From assembly GCA_903848955.1 (NCBI GenBank), contig CAINHS010000095.1, positions 1 through 64,000 of the forward strand: a stretch of DNA of 64,000 nucleotides, given 5' to 3'. The notes beneath the pieces are model-generated. The model made no database searches and had not been told where the DNA came from. It saw only the letters and a list, made by a program, of their open reading frames with translations. Below are positions 35,493-44,996 of this stretch, piece after piece. Numbering within the stretch: the first letter of the stretch is position 1; the number at the start of each line of letters is the position of its first letter. The DNA is from an uncultured beta proteobacterium (lineage in GTDB: Bacteria > Pseudomonadota > Gammaproteobacteria > Burkholderiales > Rhodocyclaceae). A program made the position numbers and the translations under genes.

Positions 35493-36632
35493 TCAATGCA
35501 TGTCCTTGTAACGACCATAGCTGTAATGCGCCGCGCAGGCACCTTCCGAACTCACCATGCAAGAGCCGATGGGGTTCTCCGGCGTGCATACGGTGCCGAA
35601 CAGCTTGCAGTCCTGCGGCTTCTTCACACCGCGCAGGATCGCGCCGCATTCGCAGGCCTTGTTGTCGGGCACCGAGCGGTACTCGATATTGAAGCGCTTC
35701 TCGGCGTCGAAGGCGGCATAGCGTTGCCGGATCTTCAGCGCCGAATACGGCACCACCGAAAGCCCTCGCCATTCGAATTCGCGGCGCAGTTCGAACACTT
35801 CGGCGACGCGGTCCTGCGCCTTCACATTGCCATCGCGGCTCACGGCGCGGGCGAACTCGTTCTCCACCTCGGCGCGGCCTTCATTCACCTGCCGCACCAG
35901 CATCAGGATGGCCTGCATCACGTCCAGCGGCTCGAAGCCGGCGATGACCACCGGTTTGCGGTATTCCTCGGCAAAGAACTCGTAGGGCCGGCTGCCGATC
36001 ACCGTGGACACATGGGCCGGGCCGATGAAGCCATCCAGCGGTACCGTACCCCATTGACGCACCTCGGGTGATTCGAGGATGTTGCTGATGGCCGACGGTG
36101 TCAGCACGTGGCAGCAGATGACGCTGAAATTCATCAGCCCTTCGGCGTCGGCCTGCTGGATCGCGACTGCCGTGGGCGGCGTGGTGGTCTCGAAGCCGAT
36201 GGCGAAGAACACTACTTCACGCGCCGGATTGTCGCGGGCAATCTGCAGCGCATCGATGGTCGAATAGACCATCCGGATGTCGCCGGATTTGTCCCCGACC
36301 CCGGCCTTCGCCTTCATCAGCGACAATCCGCCAGAGGCCGGAATGCGCAACGTGTCGCCGTAGGTGCACAGGATCACGCCGTGATCGAGCGCCAGGTTGA
36401 TGGCCATGTCGACGCGGCCTATCGGCAGCACGCAGACCGGGCAGCCGGGCCCATGCACCATGCGTACCGTTGGCGGCAGCAGATCGCTCAGCCCATAGCG
36501 TGATATGGCGTGGGTGTGCCCACCGCAGAACTCCATGAAGCTGTAGTTGCGACCGGGCTGAACCTCGGCGCAAATACTCAGTGCAAGATTCTTTGCCAGT
36601 TCGCCATCGCGAAATTCGTCGATGTACTTCAC
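35493..36632 (-). CDS. hypD: Hydrogenase formation protein HypD
   Basis: EFCGGHTHAI; GPGCPVC; multiple conserved Cys. Confidence 0.96.
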   Translation of the reverse strand: MKYIDEFRDGELAKNLALSICAEVQPGRNYSFMEFCGGHTHAISRYGLSDLLPPTVRMVHGPGCPVCVLPIGRVDMAINLALDHGVILCTYGDTLRIPASGGLSLMKAKAGVGDKSGDIRMVYSTIDALQIARDNPAREVVFFAIGFETTTPPTAVAIQQADAEGLMNFSVICCHVLTPSAISNILESPEVRQWGTVPLDGFIGPAHVSTVIGSRPYEFFAEEYRKPVVIAGFEPLDVMQAILMLVRQVNEGRAEVENEFARAVSRDGNVKAQDRVAEVFELRREFEWRGLSVVPYSALKIRQRYAAFDAEKRFNIEYRSVPDNKACECGAILRGVKKPQDCKLFGTVCTPENPIGSCMVSSEGACAAHYSYGRYKDMH

Positions 36633-36883
36633 GATGCAGCAGGTGCCCCCGATGCGCCCGTCTCATTCAGCTCCGCAAACAGGGCCAGGGTTTTTTCGGC
36701 TTCCTCGGGATCAAGCTTCGACAACGCATAGCCCACATGCAAAATCACATAGTCGCCCAGCTGCACGTCGGCCAGCAGCGCCAGGGAAATCTCCTTTTTG
36801 ACGCCGCCGAGATCCACAATCGCCCACTCGTCACCTGGGCCAGCGCCGACTTCTACTACCTTTACCGGTATTGCGAGGCACAT
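36629..36883 (-). CDS. hypC: HypC/HybG/HupF family chaperone
   Basis: MCLAIPVKVVEV N-terminus; GDYVILHVGYAL. Confidence 0.96.
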   Translation of the reverse strand: MCLAIPVKVVEVGAGPGDEWAIVDLGGVKKEISLALLADVQLGDYVILHVGYALSKLDPEEAEKTLALFAELNETGASGAPAAS

Positions 36884-36886
36884 GAT

Positions 36887-38038
36887 TCAGCTTTCCAGTA
36901 GATGCATTGCAACCCACGCCTGCCCCAGCGAAATCGCTGTATCGCCCGGCAACAAACGCTTTGGCAGCAGCAGTTCAAGACCGGTGGGAGGAAGCTTCTC
37001 CACCAGGGCTGAACGCAGCAGCTTGTTGAAGAAGCAGCCGCCGCCGCAGGCCAGTCGCTTGACGTCCGCTGCCTCGGTCGCTCCCACCACCCAGTGAAGC
37101 AATGCCGCCACCAGCGTGGCGTGAAACAGCGCAGCACCGAAGCCGGTGTCAGGCTCAGTCGACAAGGCACCCAGGAGCGGCAGCAGATCGAGTTCCCCGT
37201 CGGCGCTTATGCGCCAGCCACCTTCAAGCGGCTCCGGCCAGCCATGCGACTCGATATAAGTCGTGGCATTCTGCTCCAGTGCAATGGCGGCCTGCGCTTC
37301 GAATTCCATGCGCGGACAGATGCCGAGCAGGCCCGCGGCCGCGTCAAAGACCCGCCCCATGCTTGACGTTCGCGGGCTGTTCAAGCCCTTGACCAGCATC
37401 GCGGCCACGATCTCGGCGCCGGCCTGGTCGGCAAAGCGTGTGGCAATTTCCTCACCCCGCCCCAAATCGAACAAAACCGCCGCCGCCATGCGCCACGGAT
37501 CGCGTGCCGCACGGTCGCCGCCGGGCAAGGCCAGCGGCCGCAGGTGTCCTATCCGTGTGAATTGCGCGCCATCGACACGCAACAGTTCTCCGCCCCACGC
37601 CTTGCCATCCGTACCGAGACCAACGCCATCGAGCGCCAGTCCCAGCATGGGTCCGGCCACACCATGCTCGGCCGCAATGGCGGCGATATGGGCATGATGG
37701 TGCTGCACGCCGATGGCCTCGATGCCGAGTTCCGCCGCGAGTTGCACCGCGAAGCGGGTCGAATGCAAGTCCGGATGCAGGTCGTGGGCAATCGCGACCG
37801 GCTTCTTGCCCATGGCATCCAGTGCCTGCAGAAGTTCCCGTGCAGTTGCCTCATGGGCAAGGCAGGCTTCGGCCTGGAACAGGTCGCCGACCGTGTGCGA
37901 GACCCAGGCCTGTTGTCCCTGCGCCAGGCACACCGTGTTCTTGAACCAGGCGCCCATGGCGAGCAGGGGCGGAGCGCAACGGGCCAGTTCAAGCTGATGC
38001 TCGACACAAGCCGGGACGGCATCTGCCTTGGCGCTCAT
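36887..38038 (-). CDS. hypF: N-terminally short HypF (Kae1-like carbamoyltransferase portion only)
   Basis: VQHHHAHIAA and LALDGVGLGTDG motifs and C-terminal CGGGCFFN; no acylphosphatase, zinc-finger or YrdC segments upstream in frame. Start placed at MSAKADAV. Confidence 0.85.
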   Translation of the reverse strand: MSAKADAVPACVEHQLELARCAPPLLAMGAWFKNTVCLAQGQQAWVSHTVGDLFQAEACLAHEATARELLQALDAMGKKPVAIAHDLHPDLHSTRFAVQLAAELGIEAIGVQHHHAHIAAIAAEHGVAGPMLGLALDGVGLGTDGKAWGGELLRVDGAQFTRIGHLRPLALPGGDRAARDPWRMAAAVLFDLGRGEEIATRFADQAGAEIVAAMLVKGLNSPRTSSMGRVFDAAAGLLGICPRMEFEAQAAIALEQNATTYIESHGWPEPLEGGWRISADGELDLLPLLGALSTEPDTGFGAALFHATLVAALLHWVVGATEAADVKRLACGGGCFFNKLLRSALVEKLPPTGLELLLPKRLLPGDTAISLGQAWVAMHLLES

Positions 38039-38042
38039 GATT

Positions 38043-38981
38043 TCAAGCGCTCCCCGCGGCCAGCCGCCCTTCCAGTTCGGCAACGCGCCGCCGCAGGCTA
38101 TCCACCGTTTCCTGCCGCTGCCCCCTCGCCTCAACAGCACCGCGCTCGAGCCACGCCAGCCAGGCATCCATGCCCTGCCCCGTGGTTGCCGATACTTCGA
38201 TCACTTCAATGCCGGGATTGACGCGGCGGGCGAATTCGATGGCGGCGTCGACCTTGAAGCTCAGGTAGGGCAGCAGGTCACATTTGTTCATCAACATCAG
38301 GGTTGCGGCACGGAACATGTCCGGATACTTGATCGGTTTGTCCTCGCCCTCGGTGACGGAGAGGATCACCACCTTGTGCGCTTCGCCAAGATCAAACGCC
38401 GCCGGGCAGACGAGATTGCCGACGTTCTCGATCATCAGCAGAGAACCCTCCGGCAATTCGAGCTTGCCCATGGCATGACCGACCATGTGCGCGTCGAGAT
38501 GACAGCCTTTGCCCGTATTGATCTGGATCGCCGGGGCGCCGGTGGCGCGAATACGCTCGGCATCCTGGCTGGTTTGCTGGTCGCCTTCGATGACCGTCAC
38601 GAGTTCCTTGCCCTTGAGCATTTCGATGGTCTTGCACAGCAGTGTAGTCTTGCCTGAGCCGGGGCTCGAGACCAGGTTCAGCGTAAAAATGCCTCGCTCC
38701 GCCAGCCGTTGCCGGTTCTCGGCGGCATAGGCATTGTTCTTGGACAGGATGTCCTGCTCGATCTGCACCATGCGCTTGGTGCTGACGCCCGGTGCATGCG
38801 AATGCGCGGGCGCATAACTGTGCTGATGCGAATGAGTGTGGGGGTGTTCGCGGCCCTCGCCGGAATGCTCATGATCGTGACTGTGCGTGGTGCCGTCGGC
38901 ATGCACGTGCTCGTGCTCATGATGGGCATCCACGCCGTCGATTTTCACTTCACCATCACCGCAACCGCATGTCGTACACAT
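38043..38981 (-). CDS. hypB: Nickel-binding GTPase HypB with His-rich N-terminus
   Basis: MCTTCGCGD; His-rich [35 protein letters not shown]-loop. Confidence 0.96.
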   Translation of the reverse strand: MCTTCGCGDGEVKIDGVDAHHEHEHVHADGTTHSHDHEHSGEGREHPHTHSHQHSYAPAHSHAPGVSTKRMVQIEQDILSKNNAYAAENRQRLAERGIFTLNLVSSPGSGKTTLLCKTIEMLKGKELVTVIEGDQQTSQDAERIRATGAPAIQINTGKGCHLDAHMVGHAMGKLELPEGSLLMIENVGNLVCPAAFDLGEAHKVVILSVTEGEDKPIKYPDMFRAATLMLMNKCDLLPYLSFKVDAAIEFARRVNPGIEVIEVSATTGQGMDAWLAWLERGAVEARGQRQETVDSLRRRVAELEGRLAAGSA

Positions 38982-38990
38982 TCTTTTCTC

Positions 38991-39332
38991 CTATGCCACT
39001 TCGAGTTCCTTGACCCGCATTTCGGTGCCGCCCGTCACCTGCATCTGGTGGCCGCCGCAGTGCGGGCATTCGCCAAAAACCTCCGCCATCGGCACTGTCA
39101 GCGAACACTCCATGCACCAACCGGTGCCCGGCAGGGCAATGATTTCCAGGCGCGCGCCATCTGCAATGCTGTCGCGCGTCACGGCATCGAAGCAGAACTT
39201 CATGGCCTCGACCTCGACGCCGGACAACTGGCCGATTTCCAGCCAGACCGTGGTCACTTTGGCAAAATCCTGCTGGCGCGCTGCATCTTCCATCAATTGC
39301 AAGACGCCTTCGGCTAAGGACATTTCGTGCAT
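38991..39332 (-). CDS. hypA: Hydrogenase nickel incorporation protein HypA
   Basis: MHEMSLAEGVLQL; CMEC...CPHCGG zinc motif. Confidence 0.96.
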   Translation of the reverse strand: MHEMSLAEGVLQLMEDAARQQDFAKVTTVWLEIGQLSGVEVEAMKFCFDAVTRDSIADGARLEIIALPGTGWCMECSLTVPMAEVFGECPHCGGHQMQVTGGTEMRVKELEVA

Positions 39333-39338
39333 CGACCC

Positions 39339-39740
39339 TTACAGCCCATTGCGCACATAGTCGGCAAAACGCCTGTCGCGCGTGTCGATGTGATTGGTGA
39401 TGAACTTGAGTACCCCGGCGGCCTTGTCGGACACCAGCGCCGAGTTGCCGCCCGAATGGTCAGTGGCGATCTCGCGCAGCACATCCAGCATGTGGATGTG
39501 GTCATCGACGTGATCTTCGTAGTCGTCATAGCTCTTGAGCCGCATCAGCAATTCCTCGGACATGAAATGCGCCTCGCTATAGGCAATCAACTGGTCAAGG
39601 ATTTCAGCGACCGAGGCCGCATCGCGATTTTCCGCGGCGGCACCGCACAAAGCCTGCAGCAAGCCGATCTGAACCTCGTGCTCGCGATCAGTCTCGGCAT
39701 TTGATGCACTGTTGAACTCAGAGATAGTGGACATATTCAC
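39339..39740 (-). CDS. Hemerythrin-domain protein within the hydrogenase gene set
   Basis: His/Glu ligand pattern: TDREHEVQI, YSEAHFMSEELLM, HVDDHIHML, HIDTRDRRF. Confidence 0.85.
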   Translation of the reverse strand: MNMSTISEFNSASNAETDREHEVQIGLLQALCGAAAENRDAASVAEILDQLIAYSEAHFMSEELLMRLKSYDDYEDHVDDHIHMLDVLREIATDHSGGNSALVSDKAAGVLKFITNHIDTRDRRFADYVRNGL

Positions 39741-39775
39741 CCCTTGTGACCAGCGGAACCCCGGAAATGCGAAGC

Positions 39776-40267
39776 TTAGCGCAAAGCGAGAAAGCGTCGG
39801 CGTGAAAGTGAGGGTGCGTTCGCCGACTTCTCTGTCTTGGCTTTGTCAGTCTGGGCTTGCGGCACCGTGAGCAAGGCGATCATCGAGGCGCGGGCCGTCA
39901 TCGTTGCCTCTGATTGCGTCGAGAACTTGCCCATCGGCGAAAACAGGGGGCAGCTCTGGTACTCGCCGAGTTCCATCTCCTCGCTGCCGAGAAACGCGAA
40001 ATCACCCGCGGGAAATCTGACGAAGCGGCGCTTGTTTTCTCCCGTGGAGACCCAGTTTTCGCTGCTGCCGGGTACCAGCAGCATGCTCATGCACCAAGGC
40101 GTGACCACGATGCCCAGCCAATGCCCCTGCCAGCGCTGGAAATCAATGGCTTCCACGGAAAGCGCGGGGTTGAGAATCGGCACATCGGACATCTGGTCGC
40201 GCTGAATCCGGAAAAACGCCTCCTCCACTGCATCAGCAGGGCTGACGTCGTGGATACGGAAGTTCAT
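39776..40267 (-). CDS. HybE/HupJ/HoxT-type hydrogenase assembly chaperone
   Basis: NPALSVEAIDFQRWQGHWLGIVVTPWCMSMLLVPG; FPAGDFAFLGSEEMELGEYQSCPLFSPM. Confidence 0.85.
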   Translation of the reverse strand: MNFRIHDVSPADAVEEAFFRIQRDQMSDVPILNPALSVEAIDFQRWQGHWLGIVVTPWCMSMLLVPGSSENWVSTGENKRRFVRFPAGDFAFLGSEEMELGEYQSCPLFSPMGKFSTQSEATMTARASMIALLTVPQAQTDKAKTEKSANAPSLSRRRFLALR

Positions 40268-40527
40268 GTCGCCTCGGGACTGTCGCCCCAATTGCGGGCA
40301 TCGCCACCCTGCTGCATGAGTTCTTCCATGAGCGCCAAGGCCTCTTCAGCACGTTCCGACTCGATCAGTTCGAAAGCAAAACCGCCGGCCTGAATCAGCA
40401 GGTAGTCACCGACATTGACCTCTTCATTCAGCAGCAGCAGGCTGACTTCACGCGTTTGCCCAAAGCATTCGGTAACCGCCGTGCCGTCTCGGACTTCAAT
40501 GACGCGGGAGGGAGCGGCCAGGCACAT
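40264..40527 (-). CDS. Second HypC-family chaperone (HupF/HoxL type)
   Basis: Start at MCLAAPSRVIEV (40527); GDYLLIQAGGFAFELIE. Confidence 0.88.
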   Translation of the reverse strand: MCLAAPSRVIEVRDGTAVTECFGQTREVSLLLLNEEVNVGDYLLIQAGGFAFELIESERAEEALALMEELMQQGGDARNWGDSPEAT

Positions 40528-40528
40528 A

Positions 40529-41020
40529 TCAGGCAACCGATGCCGTCAGGGGCTCAAGCGTGTAGCCGCGCGCAACAAGTTCAGCCGCCGCCATGGCCGC
40601 CAGTACCGGCACCTTTTCTGCGACGGTCGGCGTCATTTCCATACCCAGTTCGAGCGAAATCAGTTCGACACCCAGCACGACGATTTCCTTGGGCATGGTG
40701 TCGAGCAGTTCGAGGCTGGCCAGCACGTCGGGCAGCGCTATCTGATGCGGCGACAATTTCTTGCGAAAGAACACCGGAATCTCGTCACCGGCGATCTTCA
40801 CCACCGTACCCGGCGCTGCGCCGGTCTTGACGACGTCAAGGACGATGAGGAAATCCAGGTTGGAAAGATCCTCGATCATCTCCATGCCCGAGGTGCCGCC
40901 GTCGATGGCCATCACATTCTCAGGCAGCTTCCAGCCCCGCTCCAGCGCTTCGACGGCGCGTACTCCGGCGGCCTCGTCGGTGAGTATGGTGTTGCCAATG
41001 CCGAGAACGACTGCACGCAT
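40529..41020 (-). CDS. Hydrogenase maturation endopeptidase (HupD/HybD/HoxM)
   Basis: MRAVVLGIGNTILTDEAAGVRAVE; VIDGGTSG-like DGGTSGMEMI. Confidence 0.93.
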   Translation of the reverse strand: MRAVVLGIGNTILTDEAAGVRAVEALERGWKLPENVMAIDGGTSGMEMIEDLSNLDFLIVLDVVKTGAAPGTVVKIAGDEIPVFFRKKLSPHQIALPDVLASLELLDTMPKEIVVLGVELISLELGMEMTPTVAEKVPVLAAMAAAELVARGYTLEPLTASVA

Positions 41021-41074
41021 GAATGGAGCCCTATCCGCAAGGGATACCGTCCCGGCCCAGAGGGACCGGGACAT

Positions 41075-41104
41075 AAAAAAACAGGGCCGGCACCTGCCGG
41101 CCCT
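41075..41104 (-). terminator. Intrinsic terminator/attenuator after the hydrogenase large-subunit gene
   Basis: Minus strand stem AGGGCCGGCA-GG-TGCCGGCCCT followed by a run of seven T. Confidence 0.8.
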
Positions 41105-41120
41105 TGTATGTTACGCGCTG

Positions 41121-42827
41121 TTAAACCGCCTTGACAGTAATCGCGGTGTCGCTGTCCTTGTCGGTCAGGTGGATGGCACAGGCGATGCACGGGTCGAAGG
41201 AGTGGATGGTGCGCAGCACTTCCAACGGCTTCTCCGCATCGGCGATCGGGGTATCGACCAGCGAAGCCTCGTACGGGCCCGGTTCGTCCTTGTCGTTGCG
41301 GGGACAGGCATTCCAGGTCGAAGGTACGACGCACTGGTAGTTCTTGATCTTGCCGTTGTCGATGACCACCCAGTGCGACAGGGCGCCGCGCGGTGCCTCG
41401 TGGAAGCCGACCCCCATCACTTCGTCCTTGGGGAACACCGGCTTGTTGAAGGTCGTCAGATCACCCTTGGCCATGTTGCCGAGCAGCAAGGACCACTGGT
41501 CCGCCAGCATATCGACGTTCACGCAACAGGAAATCGCCCGGGCGGCATGGCGACCGATGGTCGAATGCATGGCATCCAGCCCGACCTTGGTCTTGGCTAG
41601 CGCGGACACGGTATCCAGCGCGGCGGTCGCGTACTTGGTGGTCGGCGCATGACCCGCGGCCAGCCCGTTCATCACTCGCGCCAGCGGCCCGACTTGCGCC
41701 ACTTTGCCGTAGAAGGTCGGCGACTTCATCCATGAATACTTGGCGTCTTCCTTGAAATCGGTGTAGTTCGGCGCGGTCTGGCCCTTGTAGGGATGCAGGG
41801 GGCCGGCCTTGTCGTAGTTGTACCAGGAATGCTTGACCGACTCCTCGACACCCTTCATCCAGTACTCGTCGTTGAAGCTCTTGATCTGCTTCTGGCCGGC
41901 GAGATCGCCACCCTCGATAAAGCCGCCGGGGAAGGCGAACTGCGTGCCCTTGGTGTCGAGCGGAATATCCGGCACCGACAGGTAGTTGGTGACGCCCTTG
42001 CCGACCTTGGTCCAGTCGGCATAGAAGGCGCCGACCGCAGCGACGTCGATCAGATACACGTTCTTGACGAAATCGGACAGTTCGTCGATGAAGCCCTTGA
42101 TGGCCATCAGGCGCTCGACGGTCAATACCGCCTGCGAATCGGTCGCCAGCGGATTGGCTACACCGCCGACGGCGACGTTCTGGATGTGCGGGGTCTTGGC
42201 GCCCAGTATCGAAACGATCTTGTTGGCCTTGCGCTGCACTTCCAGTGCCTGCAGGTAGTGCGCCACAGCAAGCAGGTTGACCTCGGGCGACAGCTTCATC
42301 GCCGGATGACCCCAGTAGCCGTTGGTGAAAATGCCGAGTTGGCCGCCATTGACGAAATGCTTGAGCCGCTCATGTACGCGCCGCATCTCGTGCTTGCTGT
42401 TCAGATGCCAGGACGACAGGCTCTCGCCGAGAATCGCGGTCTTGTCCGGATCGGCCTTAAGCGCGGAGGTCACATCCACCCAGTCGAGTGCAGACAGGTG
42501 GTAGAAATGCACGATGAAATCATGCACCGAGTGCGCCAGGATGATCAGGTTGCGGATGTACTGGGCGTTGAGCGGAATCTCCATCTTCAGCGCGTTCTCC
42601 ACCGCCCGCACCGAGGTGATGGCATGAACGGTGGTGCACACGCCGCAGATGCGCTGGGTGATGGCCCAGGCGTCGCGCGGGTCGCGGCCCAGCAGAATCA
42701 GTTCAACGCCGCGCCACATCTGGCCGGACGACCAGGCCTTCTTGACGCGGCCGCCATCCACGTCGACGTCGATACGCAGGTGGCCTTCGATACGGGTGAT
42801 CGGATCAATCGTTATGCGCTTGGACAT
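41121..42827 (-). CDS. hybC: Hyb-type [NiFe]-hydrogenase large subunit
   Basis: RICGVCTTVHAITSVRAVENAL (L1) and DPCIACAIHLTDKDSDTAITVKAV (L2 plus cleavable tail). Confidence 0.93.
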   Translation of the reverse strand: MSKRITIDPITRIEGHLRIDVDVDGGRVKKAWSSGQMWRGVELILLGRDPRDAWAITQRICGVCTTVHAITSVRAVENALKMEIPLNAQYIRNLIILAHSVHDFIVHFYHLSALDWVDVTSALKADPDKTAILGESLSSWHLNSKHEMRRVHERLKHFVNGGQLGIFTNGYWGHPAMKLSPEVNLLAVAHYLQALEVQRKANKIVSILGAKTPHIQNVAVGGVANPLATDSQAVLTVERLMAIKGFIDELSDFVKNVYLIDVAAVGAFYADWTKVGKGVTNYLSVPDIPLDTKGTQFAFPGGFIEGGDLAGQKQIKSFNDEYWMKGVEESVKHSWYNYDKAGPLHPYKGQTAPNYTDFKEDAKYSWMKSPTFYGKVAQVGPLARVMNGLAAGHAPTTKYATAALDTVSALAKTKVGLDAMHSTIGRHAARAISCCVNVDMLADQWSLLLGNMAKGDLTTFNKPVFPKDEVMGVGFHEAPRGALSHWVVIDNGKIKNYQCVVPSTWNACPRNDKDEPGPYEASLVDTPIADAEKPLEVLRTIHSFDPCIACAIHLTDKDSDTAITVKAV

Positions 42828-42847
42828 TTTCTGTCTCCATCCTTATC

Positions 42848-44008
42848 TTAGTGAGCGGCCTGCACATCTTCCCGGGGTAGCACCGGGAAGCGACGGGTGA
42901 TGATGATGTAACCGAGAACTTCGATTGCGAACATGCCTGCCGTCACGAGAATCTCGGCCAGGGTCGGGAAATACGTAAAACCGTCGCCGGTTTCATAACC
43001 GATCAGGAAGCCGTTCAGCCGCAACAGCGCGCCGCCCAGCATGAGCAGGATGCCGGCGAGGACCAGCTTGGCGGGATTGCGGCGGTTGGTTTCAGCGCCG
43101 ATCAGGATCAGCGGCGCAATGAAGCAGGCCGTTTCCAGCCAGAACATCAGCGCTTCGATCGACGGTACAAATGCTTTTGGCAGAGCGCCCCGTACCACCA
43201 CGTCGCCGACCCTGACAACAAGATAGACCGCAAGGAAACCCAGCATCACCTTCGACATGGGAGTGAGCAGGCTCATCTCGATCTTGCGCCGGTAGGCGGA
43301 TGACGCCACGCAGGACTCGAACAGCACCACCGCGTAACCCATGGTGATGGCGGTCAGCAGATACAGCGCGGGTTGCAGCGGGGTATTCCACAGCGGATGG
43401 ATCTGCACCCCCATCACCACCAGCAGGGTACCCAGCGATGACTGGTGCATCATCGGCAGCACGGTACCCAGCGCGATGATGAAGAACATCGCCTTGTTGA
43501 GTTTCTTCTTGGTGTCGTGCCGTCCCATCTGTTCTAGGAAGGTGGGCGAAAACTCGATCCACATCACCACGATGTAGAGCGAGATGCAGACGGCCACTTC
43601 GAACATCACCGAGTTGAGATTGATCGAACCGGGCCAGAACATGTTCCACACGTTCCACCAGCGACCGAGGTCGAATATGACCCCGGCGCCGGCCAGCGTG
43701 TAGCCGAACAGGCTGGCCAGCAGGGCCGGACGCACCAGCGGATGGTACTCGCCCTTGTTGAAGATGTAGACCAGCATCGCCACCGAGAAGCCGCCGCAGG
43801 CAAAAGCCGAACCGATCATGACATCGACCACCACCCAGATGCCCCATGGATAACCGTCGTTGAGCCCGGTCACCGCGCCCAGGCCGAACAGGAAGCGGAC
43901 TGCCAGCACCGCTACCATCAGCGCGATGAGCACGCCGCAACTCAGTGTGACGGCATTGACCAGACTGCCTCCGACCGGTGCGGGCGCCGCATGTTGATTG
44001 TTGGCCAT
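42848..44008 (-). CDS. hybB: HybB/NrfD-type integral membrane subunit
   Basis: 386 aa, about ten hydrophobic segments; lies between the hybA- and hybC-like genes. Confidence 0.9.
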   Translation of the reverse strand: MANNQHAAPAPVGGSLVNAVTLSCGVLIALMVAVLAVRFLFGLGAVTGLNDGYPWGIWVVVDVMIGSAFACGGFSVAMLVYIFNKGEYHPLVRPALLASLFGYTLAGAGVIFDLGRWWNVWNMFWPGSINLNSVMFEVAVCISLYIVVMWIEFSPTFLEQMGRHDTKKKLNKAMFFIIALGTVLPMMHQSSLGTLLVVMGVQIHPLWNTPLQPALYLLTAITMGYAVVLFESCVASSAYRRKIEMSLLTPMSKVMLGFLAVYLVVRVGDVVVRGALPKAFVPSIEALMFWLETACFIAPLILIGAETNRRNPAKLVLAGILLMLGGALLRLNGFLIGYETGDGFTYFPTLAEILVTAGMFAIEVLGYIIITRRFPVLPREDVQAAH

Positions 44009-44010
44009 GA

Positions 44011-44994
44011 TCAGCTCCCCTCCTTGTCGGACGACTCGTCGTCAGGCTTGACGTTGCGCTTGGCGACGTAAGTCATCGCGCCCAGCACGGCGAACGGCAT
44101 GATGAGATTGCCGTAAAGCGCGTGCTGTATTGTCTCGGACATCGCTGCCGCCGCATCCGGCGGCAGATCGGGCATGCCGACTTTGGCGAAGCTGACGCCG
44201 GAGAGCTTGAGCACCTGCGTGCCGCCGTATTCCTTCTCGCCGTACACGTGCTGCAGATACTTGCCGGCGGGCGTCTCGTAACTCTGATCGGGACCGCCGA
44301 GCTTGCCGCGCGGGAACTTGGCAGGCACTCCCGGCTTCAGCGCAATACGGCGCTTGGCCTCGACCAGCAAATCCGAGGTCTTGCCGTACAGGGTTGCTCC
44401 GGTCGGACAGACTTCGGCGCAGGCCGAATAATGGCCGTCCTTGTAGCGGTGACGGCACAACTCGCATTTGCCTATGCGGCCGGTGGGCGAGTCGTACTGA
44501 TATTTCGGGATGCCGAAGGGGCAGGCGGCAACGCAATAACGGCAGCCGATGCACTTGTCGGCGTTGTAGCCGACCACGCCGGTCACCGGGTCCTTGGTCA
44601 TCGCCGAGACCGGGCAGGCAGACACGCAGGACGGATCCGCACAGTGCATGCAGGATGTCTTCATGAACGCGTAGCCGTTGGTCTCCTGATCCTTCACATC
44701 CATCGTGCCGTTGCGGTACATCTTGATGATATTGAAGGTATAGCCGGAGGTATCCAGCGGCGTATCCCACAAATGATCCGTGGTGGAAAACTCCGCCGGG
44801 TTGTTGTTGGCCTGCTTGCAGGCCGCGACGCAGGCCTTGCAGCCGACACAGAGCGTGGCGTCGTAAAGCAAGCCAAGCCCCTCGGGCGGACGCTGCCTGG
44901 TTTCCCTGGCGAGGACAGGTGACGCCACGACGCCTGCCGTGGCCGCTGCCCCGCTCGCAAGGAAACCCTTGAGAAAATCTCGCCGGGTGCCCAT
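44011..44994 (-). CDS. hybA: HybA-type 4Fe-4S ferredoxin subunit with Tat leader
   Basis: Start MGTRRDFLKGFLASG; CVGCKACVAACKQ, CMHCADPSCVSACP and CIGCRYCVAACPFG clusters. Confidence 0.92.
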   Translation of the reverse strand: MGTRRDFLKGFLASGAAATAGVVASPVLARETRQRPPEGLGLLYDATLCVGCKACVAACKQANNNPAEFSTTDHLWDTPLDTSGYTFNIIKMYRNGTMDVKDQETNGYAFMKTSCMHCADPSCVSACPVSAMTKDPVTGVVGYNADKCIGCRYCVAACPFGIPKYQYDSPTGRIGKCELCRHRYKDGHYSACAEVCPTGATLYGKTSDLLVEAKRRIALKPGVPAKFPRGKLGGPDQSYETPAGKYLQHVYGEKEYGGTQVLKLSGVSFAKVGMPDLPPDAAAAMSETIQHALYGNLIMPFAVLGAMTYVAKRNVKPDDESSDKEGS

Positions 44995-44996
44995 GG

